DNA from: Streptomyces monomycini
GTDB taxonomy: Bacteria; Actinomycetota; Actinomycetes; Streptomycetales; Streptomycetaceae
Assembly: GCF_022271435.1 (NCBI RefSeq)
Contig: NZ_JAFIQY010000019.1
Location: forward strand, 62,001 to 126,000
DNA length: 64,000 bases
Reading direction: 5' to 3'
Part shown: positions 17,666 to 25,720 of the stretch, in pieces
How positions within the stretch are numbered: the first letter of the stretch is position 1
Layout of the letters: the number at the start of each line of letters is the position of its first letter
Notes under the pieces: model-generated
Databases searched by the model: none
What the model was told of the DNA's origin: nothing
What the model saw: the letters and a program-made list of their open reading frames with translations, nothing else
Translations under genes and position numbers: made by a program

Positions 17666-18340
17666 ATGCCAGGAGGACGACTGACCCAGCAGGACCGCCA
17701 GCGCGTCGCGGCCGGACTCGCCGACGGGCTCACCTACGCCGAGATCGCCAGGCGGCTCGGCCGGCCGACCTCGACGGTCAGCCGGGAGGTCGCACGCAAC
17801 GGCGGCGCCGGCGGCTACCGGCCTCAGCAGGCGCACCGGGCGACGGCCCGGCGGGCGCGGCGCGGTACACCGGCACCGCCCCAAGCGCCCGGAGGGCCGG
17901 ACGGCGCGGTGGAGCAGGAGGTGATCGAGCTGGCGGTGCGGGCGGGACTGCCGAGGATCACGGCGCGTGTGCACGTCGACCTGCTGCTCTCCGAGGACGG
18001 CAGGCGCACCGCGGCCGAGCTGACCCGCAGGCTCGGCGTCAGCCCGGCCTCCGTGTCCGTGGCCGTGAACTACCTGGTGCAGCACGGATACGTGCGGCGC
18101 GAGCGCGACCCGCACCGGCGCCGCGACGTCTACGTGGTCGACGACGACGCCTGGTACCACTCGGTCGTGCTCAGCGCCCAGCGGACGCTGGAGTCGGCGC
18201 GGGCCGCACTGGCGGCGGCGGAGGCGCTCGGGCCCGGCAGCCCCGTGGGGGAACGGCTGGCCAGGTCGGGGACGTTCCTGGAACGGGTCGTCCTGGACCA
18301 GCGGGAATCGGCCGACCGCTGGCGCTTCCTCCTGTCGTGA
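17666..18340 (+). CDS. Transcriptional regulator with HTH_38-like and GbsR/MarR-type domains
   Basis: A 224-residue protein with two apparent DNA-binding units. Residues 1-50 (LTYAEIARRLGRPTSTVSREVARNG) match the IS30/HTH_38 helix-turn-helix. Residues about 90-170 (TAAELTRRLGVSPASVSVAVNYLVQHGYV, then a wing RRERDPHRRRDVYVV) look like a GbsR/MarR winged helix. A C-terminal dimerisation helix follows. I chose ATG 17666; upstream in-frame ATGs overlap the palindrome and promoter boxes. It is divergent from the P450 gene and probably represses it and itself. The effector is unknown. Confidence 0.85.
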   Translation: MPGGRLTQQDRQRVAAGLADGLTYAEIARRLGRPTSTVSREVARNGGAGGYRPQQAHRATARRARRGTPAPPQAPGGPDGAVEQEVIELAVRAGLPRITARVHVDLLLSEDGRRTAAELTRRLGVSPASVSVAVNYLVQHGYVRRERDPHRRRDVYVVDDDAWYHSVVLSAQRTLESARAALAAAEALGPGSPVGERLARSGTFLERVVLDQRESADRWRFLLS

Positions 18341-18367
18341 CGCCTGTCGTGACGCGTGTCGTGATGG
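18332..18367. repeat. 12-bp tandem repeat, three copies, spanning a stop codon
   Basis: CTGTCGTGACGC at 18332 and 18344, then the variant GTGTCGTGATGG at 18356. The first copy contains the TGA stop of the regulator. Confidence 0.8.
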
Positions 18368-18407
18368 GGCGTCCGCCGCGGTGTGCCAGAGCTTGCGAGG
18401 GCGCGGG

Positions 18408-19928
18408 TCAGGGCGCGCCGTAGCGGGCCCTGAGGTGTCGGCGGGCGGTCTTGCCGGTGCCGGAGCGGGGGAGGTCCGGGGCGATGACGGCGGAGCGGGG
18501 GATCTTGTAGCGGGCCAGGCGGCCGGTCAGGGAGGCGAGGACCTCGGCCGGGTCGAGGGTCGCTCCCGGGGCCGCCACCAGGACCGCGAGGCCGACCTCG
18601 CCCCACTCGGGGTCGGGTACCGGGATCACGGCGCAGTCGGCGACGTCCGGGTGGGCCAGCAGCGCGTGCTCGACCTCGGAGGGATAGATGTTCTCGCCGC
18701 CCGAGATGATCACCTCTTTGATGCGGTCGACGATGGTCACTCCGCCGTCGGTGTCCGTGCGGGCGGCGTCGCCCGTGCGCAGCCAGCCGTCCGTGAAGGC
18801 CGCTTCGGTTTCGTGCGGGCGGTTCCAGTAGCCGGTCATGACGTTGGGGCCGCGGACGAGGAGTTCGCCGACGGCGTCGGTGGAGGGGGCGGGTGCGGAC
18901 GTGGGGGCGGGCGCGGGGGCGGGGTGCGCCACGCGGACGTCGGTGAAGAAGTGGGGGATGCCTGCGCGGCCCCGGCCGGGGTCGGTGCGGCCGTCGTGGG
19001 TCAGCAGGACGCCAGGGGCCGCCTCGGTCATGCCGTACCCCTGGCGCAGGGTGAGCCCGCGGTGGGCGTAGGTGTCGATCAGGGACCGAGGGGTCGGCGC
19101 TCCGCCGCACACCAGGGTGCGCAGGGACGACAGGTCGGCGTCCGGCCAGCGCGGGTGGGCGGCGATCCGGCGGAACATCGTGGGGACGCCGAACAGGGAC
19201 GTGACGCGGTGCCGTTCGACGGCTTCGAGTGCCGCGCCCGCGTCGAAGGTCTCCAGCAGGACGCACGTGCCGCCCTTCAGCAGCACCGGCAGGGCCTGCA
19301 TGCCCAGGGCCGCGGCGTGGTAGAGCGGCGCGGCGACCAGGGCGGTCTCGTCGGCCGTCAGGTCCTCGTCGATCAGGACGTTGACGGCGTTCCAGGTGAG
19401 GTTGGCGTGGGTGAGCACGGCGCCTTTGGGGCGGCCGGTGGTGCCGGAGGTGTAGAGGATGAGGCAGGGGTCGTCGGGCGCCACGGCTTCGTCGACCGGG
19501 ACGGGCACGGGGGCGGAGGCGGGGGCGGGAGCGGTGCATCGGGGCGGGGGCACCTCGATCAGCCGTACGCCGCCGTCCGGGGGCGGGCCGGGGGAGCGGC
19601 CGCAGTGCAGCAGTACCCGGGCGCCGCAGTCCGTCAGTTGCCAGGCCAGTTCGGGCGGGGCGAGCCGTATGTTGAAGGGCACGAACACGGCGCCGAGCAG
19701 GCCGGTGGCGAAGAGGGACGCGAGGAACTCGGGCCGGTTGGCGCCGCGGAAGCCGACCCGGTCGCCCTTGCGTACGCCGTGCTGCCGCAGGGTGTGCGCG
19801 ATGCACGCGGCGTGGGCGTGGAGGGCGGCGTAGGTCACCCGGAGCCCGCCGTCGTGGATCAGTGCGGTGCGGTGCGGTGTGCGCCGCGCCCGCCGTGCGG
19901 TCCAGGCGCCGATGCCTTGGTCGTGCAT
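18408..19928 (-). CDS. Acyl-CoA/aryl-CoA synthetase (AMP-binding, ANL superfamily)
   Basis: A 506-residue adenylate-forming ligase. Core motifs are YTSGTTGRPKG (residues 159-169), YGMTEA, GELLVRGPNVMTGYWNRP, the hinge DRIKEVIISGGENIYPSE and the thioester-forming Lys493 in SGTGKTARR. It activates a carboxylic acid with ATP and transfers it to CoA. Ala/Pro stretches around residues 133-147 and before the TGYW region are surface inserts. It is divergent from the second P450 and faces the ammonia-lyase gene set, so a cinnamate- or coumarate-type acid is a reasonable but unproven substrate. Confidence 0.92.
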   Translation of the reverse strand: MHDQGIGAWTARRARRTPHRTALIHDGGLRVTYAALHAHAACIAHTLRQHGVRKGDRVGFRGANRPEFLASLFATGLLGAVFVPFNIRLAPPELAWQLTDCGARVLLHCGRSPGPPPDGGVRLIEVPPPRCTAPAPASAPVPVPVDEAVAPDDPCLILYTSGTTGRPKGAVLTHANLTWNAVNVLIDEDLTADETALVAAPLYHAAALGMQALPVLLKGGTCVLLETFDAGAALEAVERHRVTSLFGVPTMFRRIAAHPRWPDADLSSLRTLVCGGAPTPRSLIDTYAHRGLTLRQGYGMTEAAPGVLLTHDGRTDPGRGRAGIPHFFTDVRVAHPAPAPAPTSAPAPSTDAVGELLVRGPNVMTGYWNRPHETEAAFTDGWLRTGDAARTDTDGGVTIVDRIKEVIISGGENIYPSEVEHALLAHPDVADCAVIPVPDPEWGEVGLAVLVAAPGATLDPAEVLASLTGRLARYKIPRSAVIAPDLPRSGTGKTARRHLRARYGAP

Positions 19929-20002
19929 GGGTGTCCCTGTCCGGTCTGCTGCGGTGATCTGTTGCCGCGTCATCCGTTTGAGGAGGATGACCGAGTGACA
20001 TG

Positions 20003-20019
20003 ATATTACTGATGGTAAT
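20003..20019. promoter_or_regulatory. ATTAC-N5-GTAAT inverted repeat in divergent promoter
   Basis: An AT-rich island between the CoA ligase and the second P450. The perfect arms ATTAC (20005-20009) and GTAAT (20015-20019) overlap a TAATAT -10-like box (20003-20008 on the minus strand) that would serve the ligase. No convincing -35 is visible. Confidence 0.45.
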
Positions 20020-20060
20020 TCATTGATGACACTGTGTATTCCGAGTGTGGGGAGGCTGTG

Positions 20061-21326
20061 GTGGCCGCTGGTCCCGGTACGGCACTTCTGATGGACGCGC
20101 GGGTCCGCCTCAGTCCCGAGGCCGAGCGCATCGACACCCGGGGCGAGCCCCCGGTGTGGCGTGCCGAGCTGCCCGACGGCTCGCCCGTCTGGGTCGCGAG
20201 CGGATACGACGCCGCGCGCCGGGTGATGACGGACGGCGGCTTCGCCAAGCCGGCCGTCCGCGGTGGCGAGCGATGGACGCGCTATCTGGGGTTCACCGGT
20301 CCGCAGGTCACCGACAGCATCGTCCGCAGCATGCTGAACACCGACGGCGATCTGCACCGCCGGCTGCGGGAGCTGGGCGCGTCGGCGTTCACGCCCGACC
20401 GCGTACGGGCCGCCGTCGACCGCGCCGAAGAGACCGCGGAGGAGCTGCTGGACGCGATCGCCGGGCGCGGCCGCGCCGACCTCGTCCGCGAGTTCGCCCA
20501 CCCGTTCGGCGTCCGGGCGGTCACCGGACTGCTGGAATATCCGCCCGACTTCGTCCGGCGCGCGCTGGAGCTGCGGCGCTGGGGCCCGTCGCCGCTGTTC
20601 GATCCCCCCGGCTCGCCCGATCGCGTGCAGTACGCGACCGACCGCGAAGCCATGAGTGAGCTGATGCACGACCTCGTCGCCTACCGGCGGCGCAGACCCG
20701 GGGCCGACGCCGTCAGCGCGATGATCGCGCACGCCGACGCCGCCGGCCTCGACGAAGGTCAGCTCACCTCCACCCTCTTCCTGCTGCTGGTCTCCGCCTA
20801 CGAGCCCGTCGCCGACTTCCTCACGTCGAGCCTGTACGCGCTCTGGCACCGCCCCGACCTCCTCGCCGAGCCCGCCCAGGTCCTCGAAGGCTTCGACGAA
20901 CTGCTGCGCTACACCTCGCCCCTGGCGGCCACCATGCCCCGCTTCGCCCTGGAGCCCACCGAGCTGTACGGCGCGGAGCTGGCACCGGGCGATGCCGTCA
21001 TCGTGCACATCGCCCTCGCCAACCGGGACCCGCGACGGTTCGCCGCCCCCCACCGCCTCGATCTGACCCGGACCGTCGGCCAGGACCTCGCCTTCGCCCA
21101 CGGCCCGCACTTCTGCCTCGGCAGCGGCCTCGCCGTCGGCCTGTGCCGTACCGCCCTCGGCGCCGTACTGCGCCGCCTGCCCGGTCTCGCCGCCGCCCAG
21201 CCGCTCGACACGCTGCCGTGGCAGCGCGGTTCCACCGGCGGCATCACCCACCTGCACGTCACCGCGGGCCTGACGGCGCTGCCCGTCACCTACCAGCCAC
21301 AGTCCCGGCACGCGGTGGTCTCCTGA
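20061..21326 (+). CDS. Cytochrome P450 with atypical I-helix
   Basis: A 421-residue P450. The heme loop FAHGPHFCLG (Cys352) and ExxR (E280-R283) are intact. The I-helix reads LLLVSAYEPVADF (residues 241-253), with Glu248 kept but Pro249 where the conserved Thr of the acid-alcohol pair should be, and Ala for the usual Gly. Such a change usually alters oxygen activation and can accompany peroxide use or non-hydroxylating chemistry. The GTG at 20061 has GGGGAGG five bases upstream. Its stop overlaps the ketosynthase start (TGATG), so the two are co-translated. Confidence 0.9.
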   Translation: MAAGPGTALLMDARVRLSPEAERIDTRGEPPVWRAELPDGSPVWVASGYDAARRVMTDGGFAKPAVRGGERWTRYLGFTGPQVTDSIVRSMLNTDGDLHRRLRELGASAFTPDRVRAAVDRAEETAEELLDAIAGRGRADLVREFAHPFGVRAVTGLLEYPPDFVRRALELRRWGPSPLFDPPGSPDRVQYATDREAMSELMHDLVAYRRRRPGADAVSAMIAHADAAGLDEGQLTSTLFLLLVSAYEPVADFLTSSLYALWHRPDLLAEPAQVLEGFDELLRYTSPLAATMPRFALEPTELYGAELAPGDAVIVHIALANRDPRRFAAPHRLDLTRTVGQDLAFAHGPHFCLGSGLAVGLCRTALGAVLRRLPGLAAAQPLDTLPWQRGSTGGITHLHVTAGLTALPVTYQPQSRHAVVS

Positions 21327-22390
21327 TGGCCCGCGTCACCGGCCTGTCGGTCCTCACCGCGTACGGCCACGGCCCGGACGCCCTCTGGAAGGGCCTGACC
21401 TCCGCGACGCCCGCCACCTCCGCGGTCACCCGCTTCGACACCGCGCGCCACCGGGCCCGTCACGCCGCCACGCTCCCCGGCACCCCCGATCTGTACGGGG
21501 AGCTGGCCGATCTCATCGGTGAGGCCTGCGACCAGGCCGAACTGTCCCCCGACGACCGGGCTGCCACGCCGCTCGTCCTCGCCCTGCACGCGGGCCCGGA
21601 CACGGCCTCCCTGGCCGTCGAACTGGCGGGCGCCTGCGGCCTGCGCGAGGTGCTCACCGTCCACACCGCCGCCTGCGCCGCTTCCAACACCGCCGTCGCC
21701 GAGGCGGCCCACCTCGTCAGGACCACGGCCGAGCGGCGGGCCGTCGTGGCCGGCGGCAGCTTCGTGGACGCGAGCATGTTCGCCGCCTTCGACAGCGCCG
21801 GCATCCTCGCCCCGGACGGCGTCTGCCGCCCCTTCAGCGCGGGCCGTGAAGGCCCGGTGCTGGGGGACGGCGCCGCCGCCGTGGTCCTCGAACAGACCGG
21901 CACCGCACCGCCGTGGGCCACCGTCCGCGGCTGGGGCAACGCCGCCGAGGCCCACCACGTCTGCCGCCCCCACCCCGACGGCCGGGGCCCCGCCGCGGCC
22001 GTCACCACCGCACTGCGCCGGGCCGGGGTCACCGGGGACCGGATCGGCTACCTCAACGCCCATGCGACCGCCACCCCCGCCTTCGACGCGGGCGAGGCCG
22101 CCGCCATCGTGAGCGCGCTCTCCCCGCACGGCGTACGGGTCCCCGTCAGCTCCACCAAGGCCCTGCACGGACACTGCCTGGAAGCCTCCGGCCTGGTCGA
22201 ACTGGCCGTCTGCGCCCTCGCCTTCCGCCACGGGGAGCTGCCCGTCAACGCCAACCACCTCGGCCCGGACGAGGACTGCCCCCTCGATCTGGTGCTTGAA
22301 CCGGGCCGCGCCCCGCAGTCCCGCTACGCGCTCAGCCTCAACAGCGGTTTCGGCGGTGTCTGCACGGCCCTCCTCCTGGCGATGCCGTAA
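21326..22390 (+). CDS. Beta-ketoacyl synthase (KAS I/II-type)
   Basis: A 354-residue thiolase-fold ketosynthase with the full catalytic set: Cys117 in HTAACAASN, His246 in NAHATATP, and Lys278/His283 in STKALHGH. NSGFGG is near the C-terminus. It catalyses decarboxylative condensation of malonyl-ACP with an acyl primer. At 354 residues it is shorter than FabF (about 410), the N-terminal half being reduced. It is coupled to the P450 upstream and is followed by a degenerate ketosynthase-like gene. No acyl carrier protein is encoded nearby, so the ACP must be supplied in trans. Confidence 0.9.
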   Translation: MARVTGLSVLTAYGHGPDALWKGLTSATPATSAVTRFDTARHRARHAATLPGTPDLYGELADLIGEACDQAELSPDDRAATPLVLALHAGPDTASLAVELAGACGLREVLTVHTAACAASNTAVAEAAHLVRTTAERRAVVAGGSFVDASMFAAFDSAGILAPDGVCRPFSAGREGPVLGDGAAAVVLEQTGTAPPWATVRGWGNAAEAHHVCRPHPDGRGPAAAVTTALRRAGVTGDRIGYLNAHATATPAFDAGEAAAIVSALSPHGVRVPVSSTKALHGHCLEASGLVELAVCALAFRHGELPVNANHLGPDEDCPLDLVLEPGRAPQSRYALSLNSGFGGVCTALLLAMP

Positions 22391-22485
22391 CCGCACCGTA
22401 GCCATGCCGCCACAGCCGTGCCGCCATCCCCGACCACCCCGTACCGCACGACGCCATGAGTGCGGAGGAGCCTCATGAGGACGCC

Positions 22486-23001
22486 ATGGAACTGATCGTA
22501 GAGACCCGCGCCCAATGGCCGCCGGCGGACGACCCGGCAGCGCGCCTCCCGGAGGTCCCGCGCTTCGACACCTCCGCCTTCGCACCCCTGCTGGTGGCCG
22601 TCGGCGAACGCTGCCTCGCCGACCGCTACGGCACACCGCCGCTGCCCCCGGCGCTCGGCGCCCGCACCGCGCTCGTCCTCGCGGCCACCCGCGGCGACGT
22701 GGTCACCCAGACCGCCATCGACGACGCGGTGGCCGGACAGCAGCAGGTGCCCAAGCCCCTGCTCTTCCAGAACGTGCCCTCCACGGCGCTCGGCCACCTG
22801 AGCACCGTATGGGGCCTGACCGGCCCGCTCGTCGCCACGCTCGCCATCGGCGACCCGCTGGTCGCGGCCCGCACCGCCGCCGCGCGCGTCATCGCCGCCG
22901 GCGACGCCGACCAGGCCCTGGCCATCGCCGCCGACCCCGGCGACAGCCCGCGCTCGCCCGGCACGGCCTGGGCCCACCTGTTCACGGCCGGCCGGCGCTG
23001 A
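22486..23001 (+). CDS. Truncated ketosynthase-like protein lacking the catalytic Cys
   Basis: A 171-residue protein resembling the N-terminal ketosynthase-like domain family (Ketoacyl-synt_2). The segment VPSTALGHLSTVWGLTGPLVATLAIGDPLVAARTAAARVIAAG matches the ketosynthase core in layout, but the active-site Cys position reads Ala-Ile-Gly and there is no C-terminal half with the two His residues. I infer a chain-length-factor-like or scaffolding partner of the upstream ketosynthase. GAGG lies five bases before ATG 22486; an in-frame ATG at 22456 has no ribosome binding site. Confidence 0.75.
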   Translation: MELIVETRAQWPPADDPAARLPEVPRFDTSAFAPLLVAVGERCLADRYGTPPLPPALGARTALVLAATRGDVVTQTAIDDAVAGQQQVPKPLLFQNVPSTALGHLSTVWGLTGPLVATLAIGDPLVAARTAAARVIAAGDADQALAIAADPGDSPRSPGTAWAHLFTAGRR

Positions 23002-23110
23002 CCGCCCGTACCGGCCGTACCGGGACCGGCTGCCCGCCGCGCTCCCGACCGTCACCGTTGCCGCGCATCCCCGCCCGCGGCGGCACCGTCGTCCCCACCC
23101 AAGGAAAGCG

Positions 23111-24598
23111 ATGCCCTCGAACCTGCCGCCCTCCCCGGCCGAGCTGCGATTCCCCTCGGTCCTGACCCCCGAGACGCTCGAAACCGCTGCCGGGCCCGTC
23201 ACCGTACGGCTCGACGAGGCCTCCCGCGCCGCCGTCGCCCGCAGCCACGACTACCTGCACACCTGCATCGCCGAGGGCCGCGAGATCTACGGCACCACCA
23301 CCGGCTTCGGCCCCCTCGTCGTCTACGCGGGCCAGGACCAGGGCGCCGACCAGTGCGAGAACGTGCTCTGCCATCTCGAAGTCGGCCAGGGGCCCGACCT
23401 GGAACCGCCGGTGGTCCGGGCCGCCCTGCTCACCCGCCTGTGGAGCCTGGCCAAGGGCCGCTCCGGCGTGGCGCCCGCCGCCGTGCACGCCCTCGTGGCG
23501 ATGCTCGGCACGTCCTTCGCGCCGGTGATGCCCGAGTACGGATCGGTCGGCGCCAGCGGTGACCTCGCACCGCTGGCCCACGCCCTCAGGTCCCTCCAAG
23601 GGCGGGGCGACGCCTACGTCGGCACCACCCGCATGACCGCGGCGAAGGCCCTCGCCGAGACCGGGCTGCTGCCCGTGGAACTCACCGGCAGGGACGCGCT
23701 CGGCATGGTCAACGGCACGTCCGTGACCGCGGCCGGTGCCGGGCTCGCGCTCGCCCAGCTGCACCGCTCGGTGGCCGCCGGCACCGCGCTGACCGCCCTG
23801 CTCGCCGGTGTCCTCGGCTGCCGTCCCGACTTCACCGCCCCCGAGATCTTCGAGGCGCTGGGCCATGAGGACACCGCCGAACGCGCCGCCGACCTGCGCG
23901 AACGACTCACCGGTCACGAACCGAGCGGCACCCGTGCCCTCCAGGAGCCCTACACCCTGCGCTGCGCGCCGCACATCCTCGGCGCCGCGGCGACCAGCCT
24001 GCGCCACGCCCGCCAGGTCGTCACCGACGACCTCAACGGCATCAGCGACAACCCCCTGCTCTTCCCCGAACGCGACGTCGTCGCGCACGGCGGCAACTTC
24101 TTCGGCCAGCAGGTCGCCTTCGTCGCCGATCTGATGTCCATCACCGCGGCCCAGCTCGCCAACCTCGCCGAACGCCAGCTGGATCTGCTGATCGACCCCC
24201 GCCGCAACGGCGGCCTCAACCCGATGCTCGCCGAGGACCCCGGCCGCGACCACGGCGTGCAGGGCATTCAGCTCGCCGCGACGTCCCTGGTGGTCGCGAT
24301 GCGCCGGGCCGCGACCCCTGCCGCCATGCAGAGCATCCCCACCAACTGGCACAACCAGGACATCGTCCCCTTCGGTACCCAGGCCGCGTTCACCGCGCTC
24401 CGGCAGGCCAGGACGCTGCGCCTGCTGCACGGTTCGCTCGCCGTCGCCCTGCGCCAGGCCGTCCACGTCGGCACCCGGCGCCCCACCGCCGACGCCTGCG
24501 TCCGCCTCCTGGACGCGCTGGAGCCGACCGTGGCGCCGGACCGGCCGTGGGCGGTGTCCGTACGCGACGCCGCCGACGTGCTCGACCGCGCGTGCTGA
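23111..24598 (+). CDS. Aromatic amino acid ammonia-lyase (MIO family), TAL-like
   Basis: A 495-residue MIO lyase. The Ala148-Ser149-Gly150 triad in GSVGASGDLAPLAH forms the MIO electrophile, and Tyr60 in YGTTTGFGP is the catalytic Tyr. The selectivity pair is His88-Leu89 (NVLCHLEVGQGP), which aligns with the His-Leu pair of tyrosine ammonia-lyases, not the Ser-His of histidine lyases or Phe-Leu of phenylalanine lyases. It should convert L-Tyr to p-coumarate and ammonia. AAGGAAAG precedes the ATG. The context (CoA ligase, ketosynthases, P450s) argues against histidine catabolism. Confidence 0.85.
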   Translation: MPSNLPPSPAELRFPSVLTPETLETAAGPVTVRLDEASRAAVARSHDYLHTCIAEGREIYGTTTGFGPLVVYAGQDQGADQCENVLCHLEVGQGPDLEPPVVRAALLTRLWSLAKGRSGVAPAAVHALVAMLGTSFAPVMPEYGSVGASGDLAPLAHALRSLQGRGDAYVGTTRMTAAKALAETGLLPVELTGRDALGMVNGTSVTAAGAGLALAQLHRSVAAGTALTALLAGVLGCRPDFTAPEIFEALGHEDTAERAADLRERLTGHEPSGTRALQEPYTLRCAPHILGAAATSLRHARQVVTDDLNGISDNPLLFPERDVVAHGGNFFGQQVAFVADLMSITAAQLANLAERQLDLLIDPRRNGGLNPMLAEDPGRDHGVQGIQLAATSLVVAMRRAATPAAMQSIPTNWHNQDIVPFGTQAAFTALRQARTLRLLHGSLAVALRQAVHVGTRRPTADACVRLLDALEPTVAPDRPWAVSVRDAADVLDRAC

Positions 24599-24650
24599 TC
24601 CGGAGGCCGTACGTGCCGATCAGGAGGCGGTACCTGCCGATCCGGGCGCC
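24597..24650. repeat. 21-bp tandem repeat starting in a stop codon
   Basis: Copies start at 24597 and 24618, with a partial at 24639. Each opens GATC(C/A)GGAGGC. The array begins inside the TGA stop of the ammonia-lyase and fills the gap to the convergent DeoR gene. Confidence 0.75.
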
Positions 24651-24670
24651 GCGGCCGCTCGCCCGTGCGC

Positions 24671-25450
24671 TCAGGGCCGCGGCACCACCAGCACCTCGGT
24701 GCCCCGCGCCCGTACGGCCCGGATCTCGGCCGCCGGCAGTCCGTCGTCCACGATCAGCAGGTCGAAGTCGGTCAGCGGCGCGAGCGCGTACAAGCCGCCC
24801 TTGACGAACTTGGTGTGGTCGGCGACCAGCACCCGCCGCGCCGCGCTCCCCATCATCGCCCGCTTGACCTGCACCGTCTCCGGCGAGGTGTGGTAGCAGC
24901 GGCCGTTGGTGACGGCGGTGGTCGACAGGAACAGCACATCGGCGCGGAAGTCCCGTACCGCGTCCGCCGTGTGCGGGCCCATGAACGCGTCGTACGCCGG
25001 GAAGTAGGCACCGCCCAGCGTGATCAGCGAGATGCCGGGCTCCTTGGCGAGCGTGGTGACGGCCGGCAGCGAGTTGGTGATGACGGTCAGCGGTGTGTGC
25101 TCGGCGAACCGGTGCGCCAGCAGGAGGCAGGTGGTGCTGTCGTCGAGCAGGACGGTCTGGCCGGGTACGAGCAGGGTCGCCGCGGCCCGCGCCAGAGCCT
25201 GCTTGACCGGTGCCATCACCGCCATCCGGTCGGCCACGCTCCCGTGGAACTGCGCCGACGGCAGACCGGTCGCCCCGCCGCGCACCTTGCGCAGCCAGCC
25301 CTGCGCCTGGAGGGCGTCCAGGTCGCGGTGGGCGGTCATCAGGCTGACGCCGTACTCCTCGGCGAGGTCCGAGGTGCGGACGAAGCCGCGGGCGATGACG
25401 GTGTCGCGCAGGCGGCGGCGCCGCTCCTCCTGGGCTTCGAGCCGGTCCAT
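24671..25450 (-). CDS. DeoR/GlpR-family transcriptional regulator
   Basis: A 259-residue regulator. Its N-terminal HTH contains RTSDLAEEYGVSLMTAHRDLDALQAQGWLRKVRGGA, and the DeoR C-terminal sensor follows with LLDDSTTCLLLA, ITNSLP, GG.Y and ADHTKF. DeoR proteins of this class sense sugar phosphates and repress adjacent sugar operons. It is divergent from the MFS/kinase operon at 25721, the likely target. The ATG is well supported by the conserved ERRRRLRD helix just after it. Confidence 0.92.
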   Translation of the reverse strand: MDRLEAQEERRRRLRDTVIARGFVRTSDLAEEYGVSLMTAHRDLDALQAQGWLRKVRGGATGLPSAQFHGSVADRMAVMAPVKQALARAAATLLVPGQTVLLDDSTTCLLLAHRFAEHTPLTVITNSLPAVTTLAKEPGISLITLGGAYFPAYDAFMGPHTADAVRDFRADVLFLSTTAVTNGRCYHTSPETVQVKRAMMGSAARRVLVADHTKFVKGGLYALAPLTDFDLLIVDDGLPAAEIRAVRARGTEVLVVPRP

Positions 25451-25522
25451 GGTGCCTGCCTTCCGCGCCGTGCCGGGGCCGTCCGGCGGCCGGGGCGCGG
25501 CGTACGCCGTGTGAATTCGCCG

Positions 25523-25546
25523 CGTTATGTTCGCACGGATTTAACG
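25523..25546. promoter_or_regulatory. CGTTA-N14-TAACG inverted repeat, candidate DeoR operator
   Basis: An AT-rich element in the 270-bp region between the divergent DeoR gene and the sugar operon. Arms CGTTA (25523-25527) and TAACG (25542-25546) are perfect. The position, about 75 bp upstream of the DeoR start, suits autoregulation and joint control. Confidence 0.45.
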
Positions 25547-25639
25547 TGGCGTGCGCGCGGGGCGCGGCCCTCACCGGTCGGTGCCGGTACGACGCAACAT
25601 GGCAGGCCACCGGCCCGGTGTGAAGATTTCCAGCCACCA

Positions 25640-25669
25640 TTGACGCCCGTTTCGGCCGAACTGTTGCAT
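25640..25669 (+). promoter_or_regulatory. Possible promoter of the sugar operon
   Basis: TTGACG (25640-25645) and TTGCAT (25664-25669) are separated by 18 bp, about 50 bp upstream of the MFS start codon. The -35 is good and the -10 is imperfect. Confidence 0.4.
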
Positions 25670-25720
25670 CGGCTCCGTCCGCTCCGCAGACCCCTTGCCG
25701 CCTGAGAAAGGGGAGATTCG

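Noticed and set aside
17666..18340. IS30-like transposase fragment suggested by the N-terminal HTH
   Set aside because: There is no DDE domain, no terminal inverted repeats, and the protein continues into a winged-helix regulator with well-placed operators.
23111..24598. Histidine utilisation (hutH) assignment
   Set aside because: The selectivity residues are His-Leu rather than Ser-His, and no other hut gene is nearby.
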